A stretch of DNA of 5,652 nt from an archaeon (GCA_016213425.1 JACRAI010000086.1:1-5652); one strand, 5' to 3'. Counted from the first letter of the stretch, positions 1 to 4,878 are shown. Notes: generated by a model from the sequence alone, not told the origin. Made by a program: numbers and translations.

Positions 1-12
1 GTTTGGAAAACC

Positions 13-21
13 TTAAATATT
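13..21 (+). promoter_or_regulatory. TATA box of the AbrB-nucleotidyltransferase gene
   Basis: The AT-rich element TTAAATATT is centred about 26 nt upstream of the ATG at 43 and is preceded by a purine-rich GGAAAA stretch that could act as the BRE (TFB recognition element). Archaeal transcription starts roughly 25 nt downstream of the TATA centre, so the start would fall at or next to the ATG and the mRNA would be leaderless. This agrees with the absence of any Shine-Dalgarno motif. The call rests on motif and spacing only. Confidence 0.55.
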
Positions 22-23
22 AG

Positions 24-42
24 TACGTATTTAATACGTATT
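24..42 (+). promoter_or_regulatory. Operator-like double TACGTA palindrome
   Basis: TACGTAT, a TTA spacer and ATACGTA form a perfect inverted repeat at 24-40. The same bases also contain two direct copies of TACGTATT (24-31 and 35-42) spaced 11 bp apart, about one helical turn. The element lies between the TATA box and the start codon, where a bound protein would block transcription initiation. The downstream gene encodes an AbrB/SpoVT-like DNA-binding N-terminus, so autoregulation is a reasonable inference, but binding is not shown. Confidence 0.5.
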
Positions 43-816
43 ATGCAAGAATTGATTTTCAAGAAGAAAGTGTCTAAAGGAACGAAGTTCAACCAGGTTT
101 ACATTCCTAAAGAACTTGAAGAATCAATTCAACCTGGCGATTTGGTTGAAGTAAAACTTTTGAAGAAAAATGTTGAAGTTTTTTGTCATAATGTGATTTT
201 AACCGATTTTAAGAATGATTTAATCAAACAAATATTTTCTTTTCTGCAAAAATTTGGCGTGAGCCAGATTTTTGTGGTGGGATCTTTTCTTACAAAAAAA
301 ATTGATTATAACGACATAGACGTCGTTGTGATTACGGAATTTTTAGAAGAAAAATTCGATGAAGAAATTTATGAAAAATTAATAGATAAATTCAACTTAA
401 AATTTCATGTTTTAAGTATTAAAAAAGAAAATTTTGAAAATTTATTAAAAATTTGTCCTTTAACCAAGTCTATGTTTGATAAGTTTGTTTCAAACAAAAA
501 AATAATCATTTCTCAAGAAAAAATCATCAATGAACAACATATACAAATCTTACTTATGATGCCTGAAGATTTGCTAGAAATTGATCTTAACAGCAGAGCA
601 TTTTATGACAGCATAAGAAGACTATTAACTATTGAAAGATTCCTTGATAATAAACTTTTAGATAACCGTTTAATTGATGATGAATCAAAAAAAGTTTTAG
701 GAGTGTTATACCAATCAATAAAAAATAATGAATCCATTAACAAAGAAAATATTCTTTTCTTGAGAAAAATAATAAAACAAAAATTAGCCAAAATAAAGAG
801 TAAGATTGATGGGTAA
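43..816 (+). CDS. AbrB/SpoVT-like domain plus MNT-type nucleotidyltransferase
   Basis: The 257-residue protein has two recognisable parts. Residues 5-47 resemble the swapped-hairpin AbrB/SpoVT/MazE fold, with a KG turn, the VYIPKEL strand-helix step and QPGDLVEV. Residues about 60-130 resemble a minimal DNA-polymerase-beta-type nucleotidyltransferase: a hydrophobic strand ends in VVGSF (G80, S81), followed by NDIDVVVI with the metal-binding pair D91 and D93. The third carboxylate expected on a later strand is not evident; the matching strand reads KFHVLSI, with H122. Residues 170-257 are helical and charged, as in the C-terminal domains of many such proteins. The family transfers nucleotides to protein or RNA targets, often in toxin-antitoxin pairs, but the substrate here is unknown. 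The start is the only ATG near the TATA box and looks leaderless. The next small ORF overlaps its end by 8 nt. The nucleotidyltransferase call is fairly firm; the AbrB-like call is by eye. Confidence 0.72.
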   Translation: MQELIFKKKVSKGTKFNQVYIPKELEESIQPGDLVEVKLLKKNVEVFCHNVILTDFKNDLIKQIFSFLQKFGVSQIFVVGSFLTKKIDYNDIDVVVITEFLEEKFDEEIYEKLIDKFNLKFHVLSIKKENFENLLKICPLTKSMFDKFVSNKKIIISQEKIINEQHIQILLMMPEDLLEIDLNSRAFYDSIRRLLTIERFLDNKLLDNRLIDDESKKVLGVLYQSIKNNESINKENILFLRKIIKQKLAKIKSKIDG

Positions 817-981
817 AAAACAAGAATTATCAAAATTAACTAATTTATTATGTAAATTAAAGATCAATTAACTAAAAAATTAAGAAAAGAATTAGAAGAA
901 AAAAAGTTTATTAATAACAAAAAATTTGAATTGATGAATGAAGAAATAAATAAAGTGCTTTTAGAATTAAAACTATACTAA
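809..981 (+). pseudogene. Small Lys-rich coiled-coil ORF with apparent frameshift
   Basis: An ATG at 809 overlaps the end of the nucleotidyltransferase gene and opens MGKKQELSKLTNLLCKL before a stop at 869-871. In the -1 frame, from 859 to the stop at 979-981, the sequence reads as a convincing continuation: KDQLTKKLRKELEEKK, then FELMNEEINKVLLELKLY. Adding one A to the AAA run at 859-861 would join both parts into a 57-residue helical, lysine/glutamate/leucine-rich protein with coiled-coil spacing. No ATG opens the second part except an internal one at 934, and an in-frame TAA at 853-855 blocks upstream extension. The options are a recent frameshift mutation, a sequencing or assembly indel in a homopolymer, or recoding; no canonical slippery heptamer is seen. 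Overlap with the upstream gene suggests a co-translated partner. Function is not recognised. Confidence 0.5.
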
Positions 982-989
982 TTATTATT

Positions 990-1304
990 TTAGTAATCAT
1001 CATCTATAGTGTAGCCTTCTTCGGCATCATAATGTTCATCTTCTGCAAAATCGTCATCATCTGAATAGTGTTCTGATAATTCTTGATCAAACAATTCTTC
1101 TTTTTTTTCCGCTACTTCTAGCTCTTGCTCTTCTTCGATGCTTGCTTCATCTTGAAGTTTTTCTTCTTCTAGAAATGCTTGATCTTTCTTTTTAAGTTCT
1201 ACTTTTTTTTTGCTAGATTTAGATTGAGACTTCTTTTGGACTTTTTTTGTCTTCTTTGGTAAAATTTTTTTTGCCTTTTTTTTAGGAGTTTTTTTCTTTG
1301 CCAT
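990..1304 (-). CDS. Charge-segregated small protein, basic head and acidic tail
   Basis: The 104-residue product has no recognised domain. Residues 1-40 are dominated by lysine (MAKKKTPKKKAKK onward, with SQSKSSKKK), while residues 41-104 are strongly acidic, including EEEQELE, DDDDF and a terminal DDDY. The sequence is low complexity and probably disordered or partly helical, with no signal peptide or membrane segment. The gene starts 12 nt after the L15e stop on the same strand and has no clear promoter or Shine-Dalgarno of its own, so it is probably cotranscribed with L15e. A lysine-rich head could bind nucleic acid or ribosomal RNA, and the acidic tail could bind basic proteins or shield them, but this is inference from charge alone. 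The ATG choice is supported by the MAKKK opening. It converges with the frameshifted ORF that ends 9 nt away. Confidence 0.65.
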   Translation of the reverse strand: MAKKKTPKKKAKKILPKKTKKVQKKSQSKSSKKKVELKKKDQAFLEEEKLQDEASIEEEQELEVAEKKEELFDQELSEHYSDDDDFAEDEHYDAEEGYTIDDDY

Positions 1305-1316
1305 AAGACTCTTTAT

Positions 1317-1886
1317 TTATTGTCTTCTGCTATGTGCTCTCCTGCTCGGTCTTGCTTTTTCGGCTCCTTTACCTTTATGTTTTAAGCCTCTGCTTCTTCT
1401 TCCAGCGCTTGTTAATCCTCTCAAAGCTCTACCTCTTTGAGTAGCAACACCCGATAAGTTTTTATCACTTAATACTGCAGGATGATTTCTGTCTATAAGT
1501 ATAATTTCATACCAAGCACTTTGGCCGTCTTTGCATAACAAATATGAATTTAAAACTTCACAATTAGGATATTTTCTTGTAACTCTCTCCTCAGCAATAA
1601 ATTGATAATTTTTTCCTAAAGATAACCTGCTAGTAAGATTTTTTGATCTTCTACCTCTATTAGGCCTTGTTCTCGTGTGGCCTCCTCTTTTTACTCTCTG
1701 TCTAACAATGAATACTCCTTGTTTTGGTTTGTAACCTAAACTTCTTGCTCTATCAAGTCTTGTAGGCCTTGGAATTCTCAATGTTGTAGGTTGTCGTCTT
1801 AATTCTATTAATCTCTGGTGCCAAACTGCTTTTACTTCCTTAGTTGGATTGCTCCAAAGTTCTCTCAAATATTGGTACGTCCCCAT
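1317..1886 (-). CDS. rpl15e: 50S ribosomal protein L15e
   Basis: The 189-residue protein is ribosomal protein eL15, a large-subunit protein found in archaea and eukaryotes that packs against 23S rRNA. Family features run in order: an N-terminal YQYLRELW helix; RIPRPTRLDRARSLGYKPKQ; the basic GVFIVRQRVKRGGHTRTRP strand-loop; the VLNSYLLCKDG and WYEIILIDRNHPA core strands; and an Arg/Gly-rich C-terminus with RGRALRGLTSAGRRSRGL. Length is close to the usual archaeal size of roughly 190-195 residues. The ATG at 1886 lies about 27 nt from a TATA box with no Shine-Dalgarno, so the message is probably leaderless. The DUF192 gene lies upstream, separated by 53 nt that contain this promoter; the charge-segregated small gene follows after 12 nt. 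The identification is secure. Confidence 0.97.
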   Translation of the reverse strand: MGTYQYLRELWSNPTKEVKAVWHQRLIELRRQPTTLRIPRPTRLDRARSLGYKPKQGVFIVRQRVKRGGHTRTRPNRGRRSKNLTSRLSLGKNYQFIAEERVTRKYPNCEVLNSYLLCKDGQSAWYEIILIDRNHPAVLSDKNLSGVATQRGRALRGLTSAGRRSRGLKHKGKGAEKARPSRRAHSRRQ

Positions 1887-1908
1887 AATAACTAATTGGG
1901 AAACAGGT

Positions 1909-1918
1909 TATTTTTAAA
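1909..1918 (-). promoter_or_regulatory. TATA box of the L15e gene
   Basis: On the minus strand the sequence reads TTTAAAAATA, preceded by CGAAACC, which resembles a purine-rich BRE. It is centred about 27 nt upstream of the L15e ATG, implying transcription starting at or next to the start codon. This supports a leaderless L15e transcript that is separate from, or additional to, read-through from the DUF192 gene. Confidence 0.6.
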
Positions 1919-1939
1919 GGTTTCGGAAAATAAGTCCTT

Positions 1940-2347
1940 TTAAGAGGATTTTTGAGTTTTTATTTCAACAAAATCTCCGATTTTAAGATTTTTTCCCTTA
2001 ATAAACCCTGCATTTACTTCTATTGCATATTTTGCTGGAAGAGAAGTATAAATTTCGCAAGAGTCATTAATACACGGCTGAAAATTCTCTTTAAAATCAA
2101 CAATTTTTGAATTTTTATCTAGAAAAAATATATCTAGAGGAAGTTTTGTGTTCTTCATCCAAAAGTATGCAGGCTTCTCTTCATTAAAAACAAAAAGCAT
2201 ACCCCCCTCTAAAGATTCACGAAACATAAGCCCTTTAGAGTTATCTTCTGCAATCTCCAAAGGAATGATCAAATTGCCTATTTTTGCATAAGGAACTACC
2301 TGTGAACAAGATAGAATTAAAAGCAAAAATAAAAATATTTTTTTCAT
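1940..2347 (-). CDS. DUF192 family protein, putative lipoprotein
   Basis: The 135-residue protein matches the DUF192 (PF02643) family, a small beta-rich secreted or envelope-associated domain of unknown biochemical role. Family hallmarks are GLMFRESL (residues 39-46), GGMLFVF (48-54), YFWMKNTKLPLDIFFLD (61-77), and AKYAIEVNAG (105-114). The N-terminus is a short signal peptide, MKK followed by a hydrophobic run ending LILSC, which fits a lipobox with C14 as the possible lipidated residue. C92 and C97 lie in the PCINDSC segment and could form a disulfide outside the membrane, which is relevant given the oxidative-folding genes in this window. Its ATG overlaps the TGA of the upstream gene (ATGA), indicating translational coupling; an AGGTG lies about 12 nt upstream. 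Family assignment is firm; lipidation is inferred. Confidence 0.88.
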   Translation of the reverse strand: MKKIFLFLLLILSCSQVVPYAKIGNLIIPLEIAEDNSKGLMFRESLEGGMLFVFNEEKPAYFWMKNTKLPLDIFFLDKNSKIVDFKENFQPCINDSCEIYTSLPAKYAIEVNAGFIKGKNLKIGDFVEIKTQKSS

Positions 2348-2646
2348 TCTTTGGATTTACACCTTAACCAGCCAATTTTTCTAGCTACAGAATGAAGTCT
2401 TTGTAATAATTTCTCGGTTACTTCTTTAGGCAGGTCATATTCTTGCTCAAATACTGCCACCCAGTTAATTAATTCTCTTAATTCGTCTTCTACATTTTTA
2501 ACTTCATCCATATCTAAACTAGAACTTTTTCCAAAACTCAATGATGGAATTTTAATTCTAGAAAGCAAACCTTCTTTTTCTACTGAGACATTTGCAGGTT
2601 TGCTTGGAGATTTCTTTTTGCTTCTTTTTTTAGCTTTCTTAGCCAT
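2344..2646 (-). CDS. Hypothetical protein, Lys-rich tail plus helical domain
   Basis: The 100-residue product is not recognised. It opens with a lysine-rich tail (MAKKAKKRSKKK, residues 1-12), followed by a Ser/Pro-rich linker to about residue 45, then a predicted helical region: DEVKNVEDELRELINWVAVF, and LPKEVTEKLLQRLHSVARKI near the end. There is no signal peptide or membrane helix, so it is probably cytoplasmic. A GTG nine bases further upstream is also open, but I chose the ATG at 2646 because the GTG lies inside a good Shine-Dalgarno and would be too close to the predicted transcript start. The stop overlaps the start of the DUF192 gene by ATGA, so the two are coexpressed. The lysine tail resembles that of the charge-segregated protein two genes downstream and could contact nucleic acid, but no function can be assigned. 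Confidence 0.75.
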   Translation of the reverse strand: MAKKAKKRSKKKSPSKPANVSVEKEGLLSRIKIPSLSFGKSSSLDMDEVKNVEDELRELINWVAVFEQEYDLPKEVTEKLLQRLHSVARKIGWLRCKSKE

Positions 2647-2651
2647 GAATA

Positions 2652-2658
2652 CCACCTC
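2652..2658 (-). promoter_or_regulatory. Shine-Dalgarno deciding the ATG start at 2646
   Basis: The minus strand reads GAGGTGG, ending 5 nt before the ATG at 2646. It matches the archaeal 16S tail complement (GGAGGTGA). Because the alternative in-frame GTG start lies within this motif, the ribosome is expected to start at the ATG. Confidence 0.75.
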
Positions 2659-2686
2659 TATTTTTTAATGATTTATTAGTTTGCTT

Positions 2687-2696
2687 ATTAATAAAT
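2687..2696 (-). promoter_or_regulatory. TATA box for the Lys-tailed protein/DUF192 operon
   Basis: The minus strand reads ATTTATTAAT, preceded by CCAAAC. Its centre is about 45 nt upstream of the ATG at 2646, predicting a leader of roughly 19 nt that would just contain the GAGGTGG Shine-Dalgarno. It lies only about a dozen bases from the TATA box of the divergent 40-residue gene. Confidence 0.5.
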
Positions 2697-2708
2697 GTTT
2701 GGCATAAT

Positions 2709-2718
2709 CTTAAAAATA
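2709..2718 (+). promoter_or_regulatory. TATA box of the 40-residue membrane protein gene
   Basis: CTTAAAAATA is centred about 25 nt upstream of the ATG at 2739, with no Shine-Dalgarno in between, giving another predicted leaderless start. It forms half of a compact divergent promoter region. Confidence 0.5.
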
Positions 2719-2738
2719 AGAAGTCTTTCCAGTTATTC

Positions 2739-2861
2739 ATGTCTAAAGAAATCCCTTTAACATTAATAGTGAACGATTACTCTTGGATGGTTTTTCTAGG
2801 ATTTTTAATTTTCGGATTAATCGTTTACCTAATTGTTAGACAAATAAGAAGATCTGCTTGA
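2739..2861 (+). CDS. Small single-pass membrane protein, 40 residues
   Basis: The ORF encodes a 40-residue protein with a short polar head (MSKEIPLTLIVNDYSW), one hydrophobic helix at about residues 16-34 (MVFLGFLIFGLIVYLIV), and a basic tail RQIRRS. The basic C-terminus after the helix predicts an N-out, C-in orientation by the positive-inside rule. No family is recognised. Support for a real gene comes from the clean membrane-helix-plus-basic-tail design, the well-placed TATA box 25 nt upstream, and the fact that it fills the space between the divergent operon and tpiA. T-runs follow the stop. It may be a small membrane-complex subunit or regulator, but function cannot be assigned. Its position ahead of the tpiA-VKOR-DsbA group may be incidental. 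Confidence 0.65.
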   Translation: MSKEIPLTLIVNDYSWMVFLGFLIFGLIVYLIVRQIRRSA

Positions 2862-2863
2862 AT

Positions 2864-2900
2864 TTAGTTTTTACAAACATTGCCTTTCCACATTTTTATT
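2864..2900 (+). terminator. Possible T-rich terminator after the 40-residue gene
   Basis: Two T-rich patches (TTTAGTTTTT and ATTTTTATT) follow the stop codon within 40 nt, ahead of the tpiA promoter. Archaeal RNA polymerase terminates at U-runs without needing a hairpin. In AT-rich DNA such runs are common, so this is only suggestive. Confidence 0.3.
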
Positions 2901-2908
2901 ATAGTAAG

Positions 2909-2918
2909 TTTTTTAAAG
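2909..2918 (+). promoter_or_regulatory. TATA box of tpiA
   Basis: TTTTTTAAAG is centred about 25 nt upstream of the tpiA ATG at 2939, and no Shine-Dalgarno lies in between. This predicts a leaderless transcript carrying tpiA and the overlapping VKOR gene. Confidence 0.45.
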
Positions 2919-2938
2919 AAAATAAATAATTATTTGTT

Positions 2939-3559
2939 ATGTTTAAAGTTGTGATCAATTTTAAAGCTTACAAAGAAGCAACTGGAAATAATGCCGTTAG
3001 TTTAGCTAAAGCTTGCAAGTTTAACAATGTTATTGTTTGTGCTCAAGCGAGCGATATTAATAAAGTTAGCAAAATTATTCCTACTTTTGCACAGCATATT
3101 GATCCTGTTGATGAAGGAGCATACACTGGAGCGATCACTGCTAAATCTGTTAAAAATGCAGGAGCTAGAGGAACATTACTTAATCATTCAGAGCACAGGC
3201 TTCCTTTTGAAGTTTTAAAGTTATGTGTTAACCTTGCAAAGAGATACAAGCTAGAAACTATTGTTTGCGCTAGAACTTCCAGAGAAGTAGCAAAAGTTAG
3301 AGGGTTAAATCCAAATTATATTGCTATCGAGCCTACAGAATTAATTGGAGGAAAAATCAGTGTTACTCAAGCGAAGCCAGGTCTTTTAATTGATTGTTTG
3401 AAAAGTGCAGGAAGAATTCCTTTATTGTGCGGTGCAGGAGTTCATTCTAGAGAGGATCTTGAAACTGCAAAAAAATCAGGACTTAAAGGAGTGCTAATTT
3501 CTAGTGCTGTTGTGAAAAATGAAACTCCTAGAAAAAAATTAATGGAGTTGTTAAAATGA
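2939..3559 (+). CDS. tpiA: Triosephosphate isomerase, archaeal type
   Basis: The 206-residue enzyme interconverts dihydroxyacetone phosphate and glyceraldehyde 3-phosphate in glycolysis and gluconeogenesis in the cytoplasm. Catalytic landmarks of the TIM barrel are visible: INFKAY with N7 and K9, the electrophilic His in NHSEHR (H83), and the general-base Glu in AIEPTELIGG (E131), where loop 6 has the archaeal EPxELIG form rather than the bacterial EPVWAIGTG. Phosphate-binding segments GAGV and VLISSAVVK lie near the C-terminus. It is slightly shorter than typical archaeal enzymes (about 220-230 residues), which are already shorter than bacterial ones (about 250). The TGA stop overlaps the VKOR start (ATGA), so a metabolic gene is coupled to a disulfide-forming one, probably through operon packing. 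No key residue is missing. Confidence 0.95.
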   Translation: MFKVVINFKAYKEATGNNAVSLAKACKFNNVIVCAQASDINKVSKIIPTFAQHIDPVDEGAYTGAITAKSVKNAGARGTLLNHSEHRLPFEVLKLCVNLAKRYKLETIVCARTSREVAKVRGLNPNYIAIEPTELIGGKISVTQAKPGLLIDCLKSAGRIPLLCGAGVHSREDLETAKKSGLKGVLISSAVVKNETPRKKLMELLK

Positions 3560-4029
3560 GTCATAAAAGTTTATTCTTGATTGTTTTTTTCTTATCTTTT
3601 TTCGGACTTATTCTTAGTAGTTATCTTTTGTATATTCATTATCAGCCTTCAGAGGAAGGTTTTTGTTTAAGTTTTGACAACAGCAATAATTGCGATATAG
3701 TTAACAAAGGGCCATTTTCAGATAGATTCGGGTGTCCAATTGCGGGAATCGGATTGCTTGGTTATATATCCTTTATAACTGTTAGTTTGATTGCATTGCA
3801 CAAGAATGTTCTAAAAAATACTTGGTTAGAATGCCACAGTGAGAAATCAACAAGCTACTTGTTATATCTTGCTTTAGGTGCTTTAGCGTTTACTATTTAT
3901 TTTAATTACTTACAAATATTCATTATAGGCTTAATCTGCACATTGTGCGAAGTATCTGCAACAATTGTAGTAATTTTGTTAACTCTAAGTATAATTATAA
4001 AAAACAAAGAAATTAATCATGTTGATTGA
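3556..4029 (+). CDS. VKOR-family membrane disulfide oxidase
   Basis: The 157-residue integral membrane protein belongs to the vitamin K epoxide reductase family. Prokaryotic members oxidise a DsbA- or Trx-like partner and pass the electrons to a quinone, replacing DsbB. About four hydrophobic helices are visible (roughly residues 6-28, 62-82, 100-120, 121-148). The redox pairs are present: loop cysteines C37 and C46 after the first helix, and the membrane CTLC pair C128/C131. The stretch CDIVNKGPFSDRFGCPIAG has the family CDxV...FGxP pattern. Two points are unusual: G52 stands where many homologs have a conserved Ser/Thr, and C60 is an additional cysteine just before the conserved Pro; C93 is also extra. 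No Trx domain is fused. The start overlaps tpiA by ATGA. Nearby dsbA-like and Trx-like genes supply plausible partners. Confidence 0.9.
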   Translation: MSHKSLFLIVFFLSFFGLILSSYLLYIHYQPSEEGFCLSFDNSNNCDIVNKGPFSDRFGCPIAGIGLLGYISFITVSLIALHKNVLKNTWLECHSEKSTSYLLYLALGALAFTIYFNYLQIFIIGLICTLCEVSATIVVILLTLSIIIKNKEINHVD

Positions 4030-4076
4030 TTAATCTAATAAAAAGACAATAGTTTGATTTAAGATTTATTAATCAA
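4012..4076 (+). repeat. Three ATTAATCA motifs around the VKOR/dsbA junction
   Basis: ATTAATCA occurs at 4012-4019, its reverse complement TGATTAAT at 4027-4034, and ATTAATCA again at 4068-4075. The first two can pair as an 8-bp stem with a 7-nt loop that spans the VKOR stop codon; the third lies just upstream of the dsbA TATA box. They could be a weak terminator hairpin, an operator set, or chance in AT-rich sequence. Confidence 0.35.
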
Positions 4077-4080
4077 AAAA

Positions 4081-4090
4081 TTTATAAATA
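4081..4090 (+). promoter_or_regulatory. TATA box of the dsbA-like gene
   Basis: TTTATAAATA, preceded by CAAAAAA, is the best archaeal TATA/BRE match in the window. Its centre is about 49 nt upstream of the ATG at 4135, predicting a leader of about 24 nt that contains a Shine-Dalgarno. An ATG at 4120 would fall only about 9 nt into this transcript. Confidence 0.7.
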
Positions 4091-4121
4091 TCAAGAATAA
4101 CTTTAATAAAAAAGAGTTTAT

Positions 4122-4128
4122 GGGGTGG
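4122..4128 (+). promoter_or_regulatory. Shine-Dalgarno deciding the dsbA start at 4135
   Basis: GGGGTGG ends 6 nt before the ATG at 4135 and partly matches the archaeal GGAGGTGA consensus. The alternative ATG at 4120 lies directly upstream of this motif and has no ribosome-binding site of its own, so 4135 is preferred. Confidence 0.7.
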
Positions 4129-4134
4129 AAAAAC

Positions 4135-4854
4135 ATGAGTGATGAAACAATTACTATAAGTAAAACGACTTTATGGCAGGGAGTTGCTGCTTTATTCGCA
4201 GTTCTTTTTGTCGGTTCATTATTTTGGGGAGGTAGCGGAACTTCTGGAGCTGTTGTAGCAGATAAACCAACAGTTAAACTACCTACGGCAGATCCTCAAC
4301 AAGATGCACCTGCAAGAGTTGAAGTAACTTTAGATGGTGCAGCAGCAGTAAAAGGTGAAGATAATGCGCCCGTAACTGTTGTAGAATATTCAGATTACCA
4401 ATGTCCTTTCTGCGCAAGATTTTACGAACAAACATTACCTAGCATGATGAAAGAGTATATTGATAGTGGTAAAGTAAAATTAGTTTACAAAGATTTACCT
4501 TTACCATTCCACCCAAATGCTAAAAATGCAGCAGTAGCAGCTAGATGTGGAGGAGATCAAGGAAATTATTGGGGAATGCACGATGAATTATTCGGCAACC
4601 AAGAAGTATGGAGTAACCTTCCTGACGCTACAGAAACATTTGCTGGGTATGCTACAAAACTAGGTTTGGATGCTACCAAATTCAAGAACTGCTTAACTTC
4701 TGGAAAATTTGACACTGTAATAAGTGATAACTTGAAAGAAGCAAGCTCAGTAGGCTTAAGCGGAACACCAAGTTTCTTAGTTAATGGAATGAGCGTTGTA
4801 GGAGCACAACCATTTGCAGTATTCAAGCAAGCAATAGAATCAGAACTAAAATGA
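4135..4854 (+). CDS. Membrane-anchored DsbA-like thiol oxidoreductase
   Basis: The 239-residue protein carries an N-terminal membrane anchor (about residues 13-31) followed by a low-complexity linker and a DsbA-like thioredoxin domain of the Thioredoxin_4 (PF13462) type. The active site is YQCPFC, with C90 and C93. The cis-proline loop reads SGTPSFLVNG, and the helical insertion carries the typical KDLPLPFHPNAKNAAVAARC and GMHDELF segments. Two further cysteines, in AARCGG and FKNCL, are at positions often seen as a second pair in this family. It should insert or shuffle disulfides in extracytoplasmic proteins and be reoxidised by the VKOR encoded just upstream. The start at 4135 is favoured over an ATG five codons upstream by the Shine-Dalgarno and promoter spacing. 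It has its own strong TATA box, so it may be expressed above the level of tpiA-VKOR. Confidence 0.92.
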   Translation: MSDETITISKTTLWQGVAALFAVLFVGSLFWGGSGTSGAVVADKPTVKLPTADPQQDAPARVEVTLDGAAAVKGEDNAPVTVVEYSDYQCPFCARFYEQTLPSMMKEYIDSGKVKLVYKDLPLPFHPNAKNAAVAARCGGDQGNYWGMHDELFGNQEVWSNLPDATETFAGYATKLGLDATKFKNCLTSGKFDTVISDNLKEASSVGLSGTPSFLVNGMSVVGAQPFAVFKQAIESELK

Positions 4855-4857
4855 TTC

Positions 4858-4878
4858 TATTATTTTTTTCTTTTTATT
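4858..4878 (+). terminator. T-rich putative terminator after dsbA
   Basis: The spacer between the dsbA-like stop and the next ATG is almost all T, with a run of seven T (4863-4869), one C, then five T (4871-4875). This is a typical archaeal intrinsic termination signal in the non-template strand. It may reduce read-through into the thioredoxin-like gene that begins immediately after it. Confidence 0.45.

Noticed and set aside
603..833. Minus-strand 76-codon ORF inside the nucleotidyltransferase gene
   Set aside because: It lies antisense to a better-supported coding region; its composition is the complement of that gene and it has no promoter or family resemblance.
853..862. Programmed -1 frameshift site in the small coiled-coil ORF
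   Set aside because: The bases (TAAATTAAAG) do not form an X_XXY_YYZ heptamer in the zero frame, and no downstream stimulatory hairpin is evident, so mutation or sequencing indel is more likely.
2647..2655. GTG start adding three residues to the Lys-tailed protein
   Set aside because: The GTG is part of the GAGGTGG ribosome-binding motif for the ATG at 2646.
3027..3218. Plus-strand 63-codon ORF inside tpiA
   Set aside because: Out-of-frame shadow of the triosephosphate isomerase gene, whose catalytic motifs fix the correct frame.
4120..4134. Upstream ATG as dsbA start (MGWKN extension)
   Set aside because: It has no Shine-Dalgarno and sits too near the predicted transcript start; GGGGTGG positions the ATG at 4135 instead.
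4566..4826. Minus-strand ORF inside the dsbA-like gene
   Set aside because: Antisense shadow across the conserved C-terminal part of the DsbA-like domain.
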